NCBI GenBank assembly: GCA_050301795.1
Contig: JBNKZU010000032.1
Span: 1-31,011 of the forward strand
Length of the DNA: 31,011 bases
Source of the DNA: JBNKZU01 sp050301795
GTDB taxonomy: Bacteria > Pseudomonadota > Gammaproteobacteria > Thiohalomonadales > Thiohalomonadaceae
Reading direction: 5' to 3'
The notes below the pieces were generated by a model that saw only the letters and a list, made by a program, of their open reading frames with translations, did no database searches and was not told where the DNA came from. Shown one piece after another: positions 24,728 through 30,710 of the stretch. Within the stretch, counting starts at the first letter, position 1; every line of letters starts with the position of its first letter. Made by a program: the position numbers and the translations under genes.

Positions 24728-24775
24728 CTTACCGCAAGAAATATACAACCGTTAGAGTATTCTTGCCCCCGTAAG
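24728..24775. promoter_or_regulatory. Operator-like inverted repeat between repressor and early operon
   Basis: The arms share CTTAC-N2-CAAGAA (24728-24740) and, inverted, TTCTTG-N5-GTAAG (24760-24775), with flanking ATAC/GTAT also paired. The right arm overlaps the proposed -35 box of the early promoter, and the left arm lies in the repressor promoter, as expected for a divergent switch. Confidence 0.5.
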
Positions 24776-24791
24776 ATATTTCTGTCATGAT
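24763..24791 (+). promoter_or_regulatory. Predicted early promoter of prophage
   Basis: TTGCCC (24763-24768) and CATGAT (24786-24791) are separated by 17 bases; each matches 4 of 6 consensus positions of a sigma-70 promoter. It lies upstream of the early genes and overlaps the right arm of the inverted repeat, so repressor binding would block it. Confidence 0.4.
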
Positions 24792-24795
24792 CCGG

Positions 24796-24856
24796 ATCGT
24801 CTTAAACAGACGATGCTTCCTTGTTGGCGGTGGTGGGAGTGGCAGCTCCCCCACCA
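24796..24856 (+). promoter_or_regulatory. Two leader hairpins before early operon
   Basis: The first is a perfect 7-bp stem, ATCGTCT (24796-24802) with AGACGAT (24808-24814), loop TAAAC. The second is a strong GC-rich stem in which TGGTGGGAG (24831-24839) pairs with CTCCCCCACCA (24846-24856), nine pairs with a two-base bulge. They sit between the predicted early promoter and the first early gene. Neither has a T-tract. Confidence 0.5.
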
Positions 24857-24898
24857 TTTAAGCCCAGGGAACCATAAAAACCAACAAGGAGATAATTA

Positions 24899-25135
24899 AT
24901 GAAAGAGCTTAAATATAGTTTTCCCCCGCCATCAGCACCCTTAATGCCTCTATATATTGGCACTGGTTCGCTGGAAAAATACAATACTCAGACTCTTGAA
25001 GCCATCCTTCACCAAACTAGCAAAACGCTTTCACATCACAGAAACCGCCATTTATCAGCTATGCAATTTGAAGAAATGAAGAGCATTAGTCTTCAAGTTG
25101 CTACCCGCATATCTAATCGTTGGTTGTGTAAGTGA
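24899..25135 (+). CDS. Early prophage protein of unknown function (78 aa)
   Basis: Start ATG has a strong ribosome site, AAGGAGAT, eight bases upstream, making this the best-initiated gene of the early operon. The protein begins with a Pro-rich stretch (SFPPPSAPLMP) and continues as a probable helical segment (QTLEAILHQTSKTL, then RHLSAMQFEEMKSISLQVATR). No cysteine pairs, membrane segment or known motif is seen. The stop overlaps the next start. A regulatory or replication-accessory role would fit the position but is a guess. Confidence 0.6.
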   Translation: MKELKYSFPPPSAPLMPLYIGTGSLEKYNTQTLEAILHQTSKTLSHHRNRHLSAMQFEEMKSISLQVATRISNRWLCK

Positions 25136-25407
25136 TGAGTACAGATAACGTCATAAATCTCAATCAGCGAAGAGAAAAAGCATTTATGCATGAATTCTTT
25201 GATTTTGAGATTATGGAAGGGCAGGTAGTCGCTTCATGGTACATGTTGCATCAGTATATTAATGCATGTCCTGATGAGTTGAGTGATATCACTCAAGGCT
25301 TAAGAGTTGGATTGATCTTCGCGGCTAAACAGGCAAAAGAAGCTAGATGTGAACGCGACCATGAAACACTAATGTTTCTTTCTGACTTGGTGCTGAATTA
25401 CGGATAA
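25135..25407 (+). CDS. Early prophage protein of unknown function (90 aa)
   Basis: Starts at the ATG at 25135 that shares its A with the upstream stop (TGATG); a GTG at 25132 is equally in frame. The acidic, soluble protein includes NVINLNQRREKAFMHEFFDF and ELSDITQGLRVGLIFAAKQAKEA, with several cysteines that do not form a clear zinc motif. The start MSTDNVINLNQRR resembles the beginnings of many small phage regulators, but no family is recognised. Confidence 0.55.
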   Translation: MSTDNVINLNQRREKAFMHEFFDFEIMEGQVVASWYMLHQYINACPDELSDITQGLRVGLIFAAKQAKEARCERDHETLMFLSDLVLNYG

Positions 25408-25421
25408 ATGAGCAAACTGAC

Positions 25422-25526
25422 ATGGAATTTATCAGGTTTATAAAGTCTATCCCCATCACTATCTGGCTTCTGGCCATCATCGGTTTTCTGTCACTTCTGG
25501 AGGCGTATGTATGGCCATTGTGGTAG
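25422..25526 (+). CDS. Tiny single-span membrane protein (34 aa)
   Basis: The short frame begins with an amphipathic, basic start (MEFIRFIKSIP) followed by one membrane span (ITIWLLAIIGFLSLLEAYVW). It overlaps the next gene by 16 bases. The ribosome site is poor, so coupling to the upstream gene is likely. Small membrane proteins of this kind are common in membrane-containing phages. Medium-low confidence because of size. Confidence 0.4.
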   Translation: MEFIRFIKSIPITIWLLAIIGFLSLLEAYVWPLW

Positions 25527-25801
25527 AACTGACCCTTGCCTTTATTCTTGGAATGGCCGTTGTCTTTGTTATTTTTTATCGTGGCACTCGGGGCATAGAA
25601 AAAAAGATCCCCACCCGATATTCAATACATTTGATCGATGGTGATCGTGAAATCACTCTACTCGACATTCCTTCAGCCTACGCCAGAGGATTGGCTCTAT
25701 ACCAGGGGGAACCTGAAACCGACGGTAAACTACGTTTTAAAACCATACTCAAAGGGAAGAACCACATAGATATAGTTGTGACGTTGGAGTGGGACAGGTG
25801 A
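25511..25801 (+). CDS. Early prophage protein with N-terminal membrane anchor (96 aa)
   Basis: ATG at 25511 has GGAGG (25498-25502) at good spacing. Residues 3-25 (IVVELTLAFILGMAVVFVIFY) form a membrane anchor. The rest is a small soluble, probably beta-rich domain (TRYSIHLIDGDREITLLDI, ending TLKGKNHIDIVVTLEWDR-like). No known family is recognised. The stop overlaps the next start in a GTGA junction, so the early genes are translationally coupled. Confidence 0.55.
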   Translation: MAIVVELTLAFILGMAVVFVIFYRGTRGIEKKIPTRYSIHLIDGDREITLLDIPSAYARGLALYQGEPETDGKLRFKTILKGKNHIDIVVTLEWDR

Positions 25802-26490
25802 CAGCCGCCGCACTTACACGCTTTCAGCTACACCGCCAAAAATCATTTGATCATGATTTCGAGGGAATGCCCAAGCTCTTGAATAAAGCGACGACTCGAC
25901 TCAACAAACTATTTTATGGCCGGATGTCATGGAACATAAAGAGCATTAAGGGAATGATTGCAGCTTCAAGATTACGATATCACGCCAAGGGTATCAGCAA
26001 TACACGAAAAGCCAGAGATCAACGCTACCACACAGATTATCAGGTACTAAAAGTGTTGTTATCTCGGCTTAATATTCAGCCAAAACACAATGAGTTTTCA
26101 TGGCTTCAAGTTAGATGGACTGCTATAGAAGATATATGCTCTCTTACAGGGTTCTCCCGCTCTACTGTAAACGACAGTCTGTCCAGATTAACTAAAGCCG
26201 ATATTCTGCGAACAAAGCGACGGAAAAACCCAACTAAAGATCGGGAGTGGGTGGCGGTACGTTGGATAACCTCAACACTTTTTGAAATGTTGGGCTTGGG
26301 TACATGGCTAAAGAATCAGAAATCAGGGCGATACAAACAGACTGCACCGGAGCCAGTGCCGGATGATCCTTCGCTTGACGCGATCAGTGATCCGGCACTT
26401 CGAACGGCGGTGGCACGATTAAAACGACATAGAACCCGCAATAGTGATCCCCCCGATGAAAATACAGATAAACAAGAGCGATCACAGTGA
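25798..26490 (+). CDS. Winged-helix DNA-binding protein, candidate replication initiator or late regulator
   Basis: About 230 residues from the GTG at 25798, which overlaps the upstream stop (GTGA); a GTG three codons earlier is also open. It is the longest early gene. The centre has a helix-turn-helix/winged helix: WTAIEDICSLTGFSRSTVND, then SLSRLTKADILRTKRRK. The N-terminal third is Arg/Lys-rich, and the tail is Pro/Asp- and Arg-rich. PM2 replicates by a rolling-circle HUH-type initiator (P12); no HUH motif or paired tyrosines is visible here. It could be a different type of initiator or a transcription factor. Confidence 0.6.
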   Translation: MTAAALTRFQLHRQKSFDHDFEGMPKLLNKATTRLNKLFYGRMSWNIKSIKGMIAASRLRYHAKGISNTRKARDQRYHTDYQVLKVLLSRLNIQPKHNEFSWLQVRWTAIEDICSLTGFSRSTVNDSLSRLTKADILRTKRRKNPTKDREWVAVRWITSTLFEMLGLGTWLKNQKSGRYKQTAPEPVPDDPSLDAISDPALRTAVARLKRHRTRNSDPPDENTDKQERSQ

Positions 26491-26585
26491 TAGAACCAGA
26501 CTTCACAGGATGCCCCGTCTTCGCTTTTCAGTATTTAGTGAGTCATTACCAATATTCAGAAAGAAATCCTCCAGATGGGGCTTAG
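26487..26585 (+). CDS. Tiny ORF at end of early operon (32 aa)
   Basis: A GTG start overlapping the upstream stop (GTGA at 26487-26490) opens a 32-residue frame (MIEPDFTGCPVFAFQYLVSH and onward) that ends 22 bases before the terminator. No motif is recognised. The overlap geometry matches its neighbours, which is the main support. Confidence 0.35.
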   Translation: MIEPDFTGCPVFAFQYLVSHYQYSERNPPDGA

Positions 26586-26607
26586 AATGACCACGAAAGC
26601 CCATTTT

Positions 26608-26633
26608 AACCCGTCACTTCGACGGGTTTTTTT
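26608..26633 (+). terminator. Rho-independent terminator of prophage early operon
   Basis: The stem AACCCGTC (26608-26615) pairs with GACGGGTT (26621-26628) around a five-base loop (ACTTC). A run of seven T follows from 26627. It closes the early operon and is the clearest terminator in the window. Confidence 0.88.
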
Positions 26634-26884
26634 ATCACTAACGATTATTAAATCGGACTTACTATCACGTTGATCATGTATTTGTAGATAAATCGTACTA
26701 AGTACCCCCTTTAAATCGGGCGCACAATTCCTTGATAATCTATAACTGCAATAAGGAGAGCTTCGCTCCCCCTCATTGATGGGTGGAGAGTAACGGAAAA
26801 GTAGATCTACTATTTAACGTAACGGGGACACCGTGGCGCAAAAATAAAAAAGGTCTGCGGCTATAGAATCAAGAACTGTGCCAA
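26634..26884. other. Non-coding stretch inside prophage, possible origin region
   Basis: About 250 bases without a gene, between the early terminator and the lipoprotein stop. It contains a perfect 12-base palindrome (AGTAGATCTACT, 26800-26811) flanked by two TAACGG repeats (about 26791 and 26820) and a GGAG/CTCC repeat near 26757-26770. Such a region could hold the replication origin of a circular phage genome, but no nicking motif is recognised. Confidence 0.35.
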
Positions 26885-27304
26885 TTATTGCTTAGTGAGA
26901 GTGTATGTTGGTGTGGTGTCCGTTATCAGGTTATACCATTCAGTAGTATTTGACGTTGGGAATGTGGCATAGATAGTCCCAGTATCACCAGTACCATCTA
27001 TCGATTCACCATTACAGTCAGCAAGTAAATTATCAGTCGTAACTACGATGGTGACAGCGTGTTTTTCACCAGTGTTAACCGTTTCATCAAAGGTATAGGT
27101 TCCGGTCATTCTTTCATCAAGTGATGATTCACTCCATGTGCCATTACTATTAAATGTATATGTCTCGACACACTGGCTATTTGGGTATGTATAAGCCCAC
27201 GTGCCGATGATTGAATTAGTTGTTGTATCACTACTATCACCTGAATCATTACAACCAGTGATTAGTAGAATAAATAGTGACAGTCCGATGAATGCTGATT
27301 TCAT
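26885..27304 (-). CDS. Cargo lipoprotein, lipocalin-like fold suspected
   Basis: 139 residues from the ATG at 27304, chosen because AAGGAGT (minus strand) lies just upstream and the signal peptide begins there; the frame is open further but only adds non-signal residues. The signal KSAFIGLSLFILLITGC ends in a clear lipobox. The mature protein (IIGTWAYTYPNSQCVETYTF, then GTWSESSLDERMTGTYTF) has the GTW...YTF...GTY pattern seen in small lipocalin-like beta-barrel domains. It is the only leftward gene inside the prophage apart from the repressor. Orientation and private leader suggest a cargo gene expressed in the lysogen. Confidence 0.7.
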   Translation of the reverse strand: MKSAFIGLSLFILLITGCNDSGDSSDTTTNSIIGTWAYTYPNSQCVETYTFNSNGTWSESSLDERMTGTYTFDETVNTGEKHAVTIVVTTDNLLADCNGESIDGTGDTGTIYATFPTSNTTEWYNLITDTTPTYTLTKQ

Positions 27305-27414
27305 CAAATAACTCCTTTTTCCATAATGAGTGATTGAGTCTATACTATCCCCAGCCAACAGGAAACAGCGACCACAGGAAGCATTCACAACCCACTAAGT
27401 GAATGAGGTCATCA

Positions 27415-27612
27415 ATGAAAGAACAGTTAGCACAACTCAAGCAAACAGTATCTGAAATCAGAGCTGTATCTAATATCAATCCCGGAAAAAAAATCGCGCT
27501 ATCAGAAATAGCGTTGGAACAGTCTCTCTCTCTACTCGAAAGCATTACAGAAGAGATAGAGACTCTAAAACAGGTAAAAGTGGAATATGTCGAAGAGGTG
27601 AATCATGCCTAG
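27415..27612 (+). CDS. Small coiled-coil prophage protein (65 aa)
   Basis: The ATG at 27415 has GAGGT (27405-27409) at proper spacing; an ATG at 27403 is less well supported. The protein is almost wholly helical and heptad-like (MKEQLAQLKQTVSEIRAVSN, then EIALEQSLSLLESITEEIET). It is the first rightward gene after the lipoprotein and overlaps the zinc-ribbon gene by eight bases. Function unknown; an assembly or regulatory role is possible. Confidence 0.6.
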   Translation: MKEQLAQLKQTVSEIRAVSNINPGKKIALSEIALEQSLSLLESITEEIETLKQVKVEYVEEVNHA

Positions 27613-27973
27613 AGATATAAATCCTGATGTCGGTACATGTAAGTGCCGAAAGTGTGAGGGTACGGCCAAAATCAGACACATAAAAGGGAACCCAAAGGCA
27701 GCCCGTTACCTGAACTGCAAATGTGGCACAGATAGAGCCATGAACAGTGAACAACAGGCCATACTGGATGAGTGGATCGATAAGCACGGCCAGATGTCCA
27801 GCCCCGATTTAGCCACGCCCGATGACAAGGGTCAGTCCGAACCATCCAAACCAGCGCAAAAAGCGATACCAGAAAAAGATCCGGAGAAAAAGCATCCCGG
27901 TTTTTTCAGCCGCTTCATCAGTGATGGAAACAAACAATTAAATGAAATGTTTAGGGGTGGCGGTGATGAGTGA
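27605..27973 (+). CDS. Zinc-ribbon-like prophage protein (122 aa)
   Basis: The N-terminal part has five cysteines in CKCRKCEGTAK (residues 12-17 area) and LNCKCGTDRA (about 37-41), a CxxC...CxC zinc-ribbon arrangement with basic residues between. A helical segment (SEQQAILDEWIDKHGQM), a Pro/Lys-rich linker and a final amphipathic stretch (PGFFSRFISDGNKQLNEMF) follow. It precedes the membrane protein and the ATPase, so it probably belongs to the late operon. Nucleic-acid binding is inferred from the zinc ribbon and basic residues. Confidence 0.65.
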   Translation: MPRDINPDVGTCKCRKCEGTAKIRHIKGNPKAARYLNCKCGTDRAMNSEQQAILDEWIDKHGQMSSPDLATPDDKGQSEPSKPAQKAIPEKDPEKKHPGFFSRFISDGNKQLNEMFRGGGDE

Positions 27974-28448
27974 GGTGACAGAGAAAAAGCAAGAGCAAAT
28001 ACCATCCATACCTGATGAAGCAAAGGCGATACTAGATCAGGTAGAAACCCCCGTTGGAAATGACACACTGGAAGAAGAGTCAGAGGGTGTTGTCATAACA
28101 GAGGAATCATACACTGATGAGATGGCGAATGATGAAGCGCAGTGGTTAGTCGGTGCTGTAGCTGATGGCGTCGAAAAGTTCTGGCCAATGCTGCAATATG
28201 AAGACTCTATCCGGTTAAAAGTTGCAGGTGCCACAGCTCCCGTATTTAAAAAATATGGCGGTGTGCTTCCGCCTTGGTTGGCCGTATGGAAAGAAGAAAT
28301 AGGGCTGGCAATAGTTCTAGGCGGGGTCGCGTTCCAGAGTATTCGTGCTGTCCGGCATTACAATGCAGAAGTTGCGGCTCAGGGAAAGAAAGAGGGACAG
28401 CCCGAAGGTAAGCCCGGACACATGGGGGGCACAGATGGCCAGACGTAG
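27966..28448 (+). CDS. Prophage membrane protein next to packaging ATPase (160 aa)
   Basis: Start ATG at 27966 overlaps the stop of the zinc-ribbon gene by eight bases; an earlier ATG lies deep inside that gene. The N-terminal half is acidic (PSIPDEAKAILDQVE, TLEEESEGVVITEE). A conserved-looking block (AQWLVGAVADGVEKFWPML, GGVLPPWLAVWKEE) precedes one membrane segment (EIGLAIVLGGVAFQSIRAV), and a Gly/Lys/Pro-rich tail ends it. It overlaps the ATPase gene by 14 bases. A role as virion membrane protein or packaging-vertex component is inferred from this position. Confidence 0.65.
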   Translation: MSEVTEKKQEQIPSIPDEAKAILDQVETPVGNDTLEEESEGVVITEESYTDEMANDEAQWLVGAVADGVEKFWPMLQYEDSIRLKVAGATAPVFKKYGGVLPPWLAVWKEEIGLAIVLGGVAFQSIRAVRHYNAEVAAQGKKEGQPEGKPGHMGGTDGQT

Positions 28449-29043
28449 AACGGGGATAATAGGATTGCACACAGGAAAAACCAGAAGCGGAAAAACCTAT
28501 CAACTATTGAAAAAGTTGAAGCGAGAAAGGCGAGTAATTGTTTGGAGTCCGAAAGAGAGAATTGACAGATATGGCCGTAACTGGGCTGGCTCAGTTTACG
28601 CCAGATCAATCCCTGAGCTTGTGCAAATGGTAAACGATATAGGCACAGGGTCAGCGCACATTATCTATCTACCAAATCACCCCAAAGAGTTCGGAGACTG
28701 GGCGCACTGCGCCCATGCCTTCGGAGTGATATCCCAGTGTTCAGCGGTAGCCGAGGAGCTGGCCAGTGTAACCAGCCCGGGGAAAGCCCCTAATGGATGG
28801 CATCAGCTCGTGACACAGGGGGCAGGGTGGGGAATCAATATCTATGGAGTGACACAGAGACCCGCTGAGAGTGACAAAACGATCATGGGTAACTGGTCAT
28901 ATTGTCACATTCACCAGATGACCAGAGAACAGGATCGGGTCTATATGGCACGGGAAACAGACCTACCACTGGAGAAGATAAAGGCGCTCACTGGGTATCA
29001 TTGGATCGAGAAACACGACAATGGAGCAGTAAAAACAGGGTAG
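28435..29043 (+). CDS. FtsK/HerA-type genome packaging ATPase (PM2 P9-like)
   Basis: 202 residues from the ATG at 28435, preceded by a run of G (GGGGGG) at ribosome-site distance; the frame continues upstream only inside the neighbouring gene. The Walker A motif is GKTRSGKT (residues 14-21). A hydrophobic strand before NHPKEF (about 74-80) and ISQCSAVAEEL (about 99-109) occupy the Walker B region. The sensor-like YGVTQRPAESDKT (137-149) is the TQRP signature common in HerA/FtsK packaging ATPases of membrane-containing tailless viruses. The compact size matches PM2 P9-type enzymes. It powers DNA entry through a special vertex. Together with the capsid gene it defines the element. Confidence 0.85.
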   Translation: MARRRTGIIGLHTGKTRSGKTYQLLKKLKRERRVIVWSPKERIDRYGRNWAGSVYARSIPELVQMVNDIGTGSAHIIYLPNHPKEFGDWAHCAHAFGVISQCSAVAEELASVTSPGKAPNGWHQLVTQGAGWGINIYGVTQRPAESDKTIMGNWSYCHIHQMTREQDRVYMARETDLPLEKIKALTGYHWIEKHDNGAVKTG

Positions 29044-29065
29044 GGGCTAACCCTGGGCTAGCCCC
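29043..29065 (+). other. Hairpin immediately after ATPase gene
   Basis: GGGGCTA (29043-29049) pairs perfectly with TAGCCCC (29059-29065) across a nine-base loop, starting at the ATPase stop codon. No T-tract follows, so it may protect or process the transcript rather than end it. Confidence 0.5.
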
Positions 29066-29145
29066 ATGTTGCAGCCCGTGCCAGCCCACACTTGAATGAT
29101 CCACGTGAAACATCTTTTCTATTAACAGCACATGGAGTTTATGAA

Positions 29146-29241
29146 ATGAAAAAATATGTGATTATGGTTGGTGTGATGGTCGTGACTATGGCGGCTGTTC
29201 ACCGTGTGACACCAGTTCGTAAAATTGTGATCGGTGCATAA
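29146..29241 (+). CDS. Tiny membrane protein upstream of capsid gene (31 aa)
   Basis: ATG at 29146 with GGAG (29134-29137) eight bases upstream. The sequence is a basic start (MKKYV), one hydrophobic segment (IMVGVMVVTMAAV) and a basic tail (HRVTPVRKIVIGA). Membrane-containing tailless phages carry several virion proteins of this size and shape. The good ribosome site and signal-like pattern support it as real despite the length. Confidence 0.55.
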   Translation: MKKYVIMVGVMVVTMAAVHRVTPVRKIVIGA

Positions 29242-29261
29242 CGAACTGATTTGTTTTAACT

Positions 29262-29330
29262 CGCCGTGAGGCGTTACGCGATAGCCGGGAAACCGGCTTT
29301 CCATTTATTCACCGCCGGGAGGCGGGGAGG
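29262..29330 (+). promoter_or_regulatory. Capsid-gene leader with three GNRA-tetraloop hairpins and ribosome site
   Basis: Three hairpins lie in a row: CGCC-GTGA-GGCG (29262-29273), AGCCGG-GAAA-CCGGCT (29283-29298) and CCGCC-GGGA-GGCGG (29312-29325). All three loops fit GNRA. A strong ribosome site, GGAGG (29326-29330), abuts the third hairpin, nine bases before the capsid ATG. The structure could stabilise or regulate the highly expressed capsid mRNA. Confidence 0.7.
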
Positions 29331-29339
29331 AAAAAACCA

Positions 29340-30191
29340 ATGACTATGTTCACTCGACGCTTACCGGAATTTCAAAATGTAGTAGCCGGTCAAACAGCAA
29401 TCATTCCAAACCTACCGATGGATGCGGTATATCACGCGCTACTTTTGCGATTTACAGGGGGCGGTATTTCGGGAGCCAAGGACAACATTGAACTTATCCG
29501 CATCAGACTAGGCGGAAAAGTGATCTATGAACTGACAGGCCTACAGCAACAAACGCTGAATGATTATTTCGGTTACGGGGATAGTAATGATTACATGATG
29601 ATCCCTTTCAGTGACTTCAACGCCCGTACAATTTCGGGAGAGCCAATTGGAGCAATACCAGCTAATCTTGGGTACTCAGGTTTTTCTATCGAAATCAAAA
29701 TTAAAGCCGGAACAGTGAATCCAGTATTGGAAGCCTTCCGCATGATCACAAATGAAAAGCAAGTTCTCGACACTCGATATATTCCGTACTTCAAAAGCAT
29801 TGTTCCTGCAACTCACGATTATTCAGCCGCAGGAACATACTCTTTACAAATTCCTATGGGTGGACTGCCGGGCGCACTGCTTAAGCGCGTCAACCATTTC
29901 CACACCAATATTACCGAGCAGACGGTGAGGATTGACGGTGTTGATTATATCGACCAAATCACACCGGCAGATGCAAACTATCTGCAAAACCTGCTGACTC
30001 GAGTTAGTCAGGCGGGATTGTATGTATTTGATCCTCTTACGCTTGACAATCAATCGGATGTTATTCCAACCACTATTGAAGGTGCTGATAAGGTAATCAG
30101 GCCTCGAGTTTTCGAGTACAAAACAACGCTGTCAGCCGGTGATACCATCAGCACATTAACCGAACTGTATACAACAATCGAAGCCGCTTAA
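29340..30191 (+). CDS. Major capsid protein, double jelly-roll, PM2 P2-like
   Basis: The protein has 283 residues, close to the PM2 P2 capsid protein in size. The N-terminal part (RRLPEFQNVVAGQTAIIPNL, then YHALLLRFTGGGISGAKDNI, ELIRIRLGGKVIYEL, LNDYFG) has the layout of the viral coat protein P2 N-terminal domain, with the conserved early Y-x-x-L-x-L-x-F strand and the following GGK-x-hydrophobic strand. A second jelly-roll-like half follows (ATHDYSAAGTYSLQIPMGGL, NHFHTNITEQTVRIDGVDY, DQITPADANYLQNLLTR). No cysteine is present. A strong ribosome site and an elaborate leader fit high expression. Assignment is by recognition of pattern and context, not by search. Confidence 0.82.
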   Translation: MTMFTRRLPEFQNVVAGQTAIIPNLPMDAVYHALLLRFTGGGISGAKDNIELIRIRLGGKVIYELTGLQQQTLNDYFGYGDSNDYMMIPFSDFNARTISGEPIGAIPANLGYSGFSIEIKIKAGTVNPVLEAFRMITNEKQVLDTRYIPYFKSIVPATHDYSAAGTYSLQIPMGGLPGALLKRVNHFHTNITEQTVRIDGVDYIDQITPADANYLQNLLTRVSQAGLYVFDPLTLDNQSDVIPTTIEGADKVIRPRVFEYKTTLSAGDTISTLTELYTTIEAA

Positions 30192-30195
30192 TGAT

Positions 30196-30212
30196 GGCGG
30201 CATTTTGCCGCC
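30196..30212 (+). other. Hairpin after capsid gene
   Basis: GGCGGCA (30196-30202) and TGCCGCC (30206-30212) form a perfect 7-bp GC-rich stem with a TTT loop, five bases after the capsid stop. No T-tract follows. It may stabilise the capsid message 3' end or lower expression of the downstream genes. Confidence 0.6.
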
Positions 30213-30246
30213 TATCAAGTGAAACTCTGTTAATTGGGGAAAGAAG

Positions 30247-30510
30247 ATGGCAGACAAAGATTTTTGGGGCAGTGTTGGGGATGTTGCATTAACGGGCTTA
30301 TCGCGCTATGTAGACACCGAAATCGCGGCACGTCAAACGCCCACAATTCAGGGTGGCGGATATGTTAATAATCCAGGAGAACCAGTCCGAAAAGAGGGAA
30401 CAACCGACAACCCCGATAATGCGCCAACGATGAATAATAAGCTTGTTTATGTTGCCGGCGCACTATTGGCCGTTGTAGTTGTTGTAGTAGTAGCAAAGGC
30501 GGTGCGCTAA
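30247..30510 (+). CDS. Small virion-type protein with C-terminal membrane anchor (87 aa)
   Basis: Start ATG follows GGGGAAAGAAG. A soluble N-terminal part (KDFWGSVGDVALTGLSRYVD, then a Pro/Gly/Asn-rich stretch) leads to a C-terminal membrane helix (LVYVAGALLAVVVVVVVAKA) with a basic end. This topology suits a protein embedded in the inner virion membrane and facing the capsid or genome. The next gene's ATG shares a base with its stop (TAATG). No family is recognised. Confidence 0.65.
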   Translation: MADKDFWGSVGDVALTGLSRYVDTEIAARQTPTIQGGGYVNNPGEPVRKEGTTDNPDNAPTMNNKLVYVAGALLAVVVVVVVAKAVR

Positions 30511-30710
30511 TGGCGGCAGACTTTACACAGGCATTTGGTGGTAGTGGAAGCTACGACTTCGGATCAAACGAGACAAGTTCTGGTGTTTCAGGCGTAAGAA
30601 GCGGGAACACCATAAATCTTGGTACTCCATCAGCCAACACAACAACGACCATAATCATTGGAATCGCCGTGATCGTCGTTGTTGCAGTAATAGTGCTTAA
30701 GGTGAAGTAA
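30510..30710 (+). CDS. Small virion-type protein with C-terminal membrane anchor (66 aa)
   Basis: Coupled to both neighbours by TAATG junctions. The N-terminal part is Gly/Ser/Asn/Thr-rich (AFGGSGSYDFGSNETSSG), and the C-terminal helix (TIIIGIAVIVVVAVIVLKVK) is a clear membrane anchor with a basic tip, the same design as the preceding gene. A minor structural membrane protein is inferred from topology and position after the capsid gene. Confidence 0.62.
   Translation: MAADFTQAFGGSGSYDFGSNETSSGVSGVRSGNTINLGTPSANTTTTIIIGIAVIVVVAVIVLKVK

Noticed and set aside
25408..25443. 11-codon frame directly after the stop at 25407
   Set aside because: Too short to support; the overlapping 34-residue membrane frame is more plausible.
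29043..29065. Hairpin after the ATPase gene as a rho-independent terminator
   Set aside because: There is no T-tract after the stem, and the downstream capsid region probably shares the transcript.
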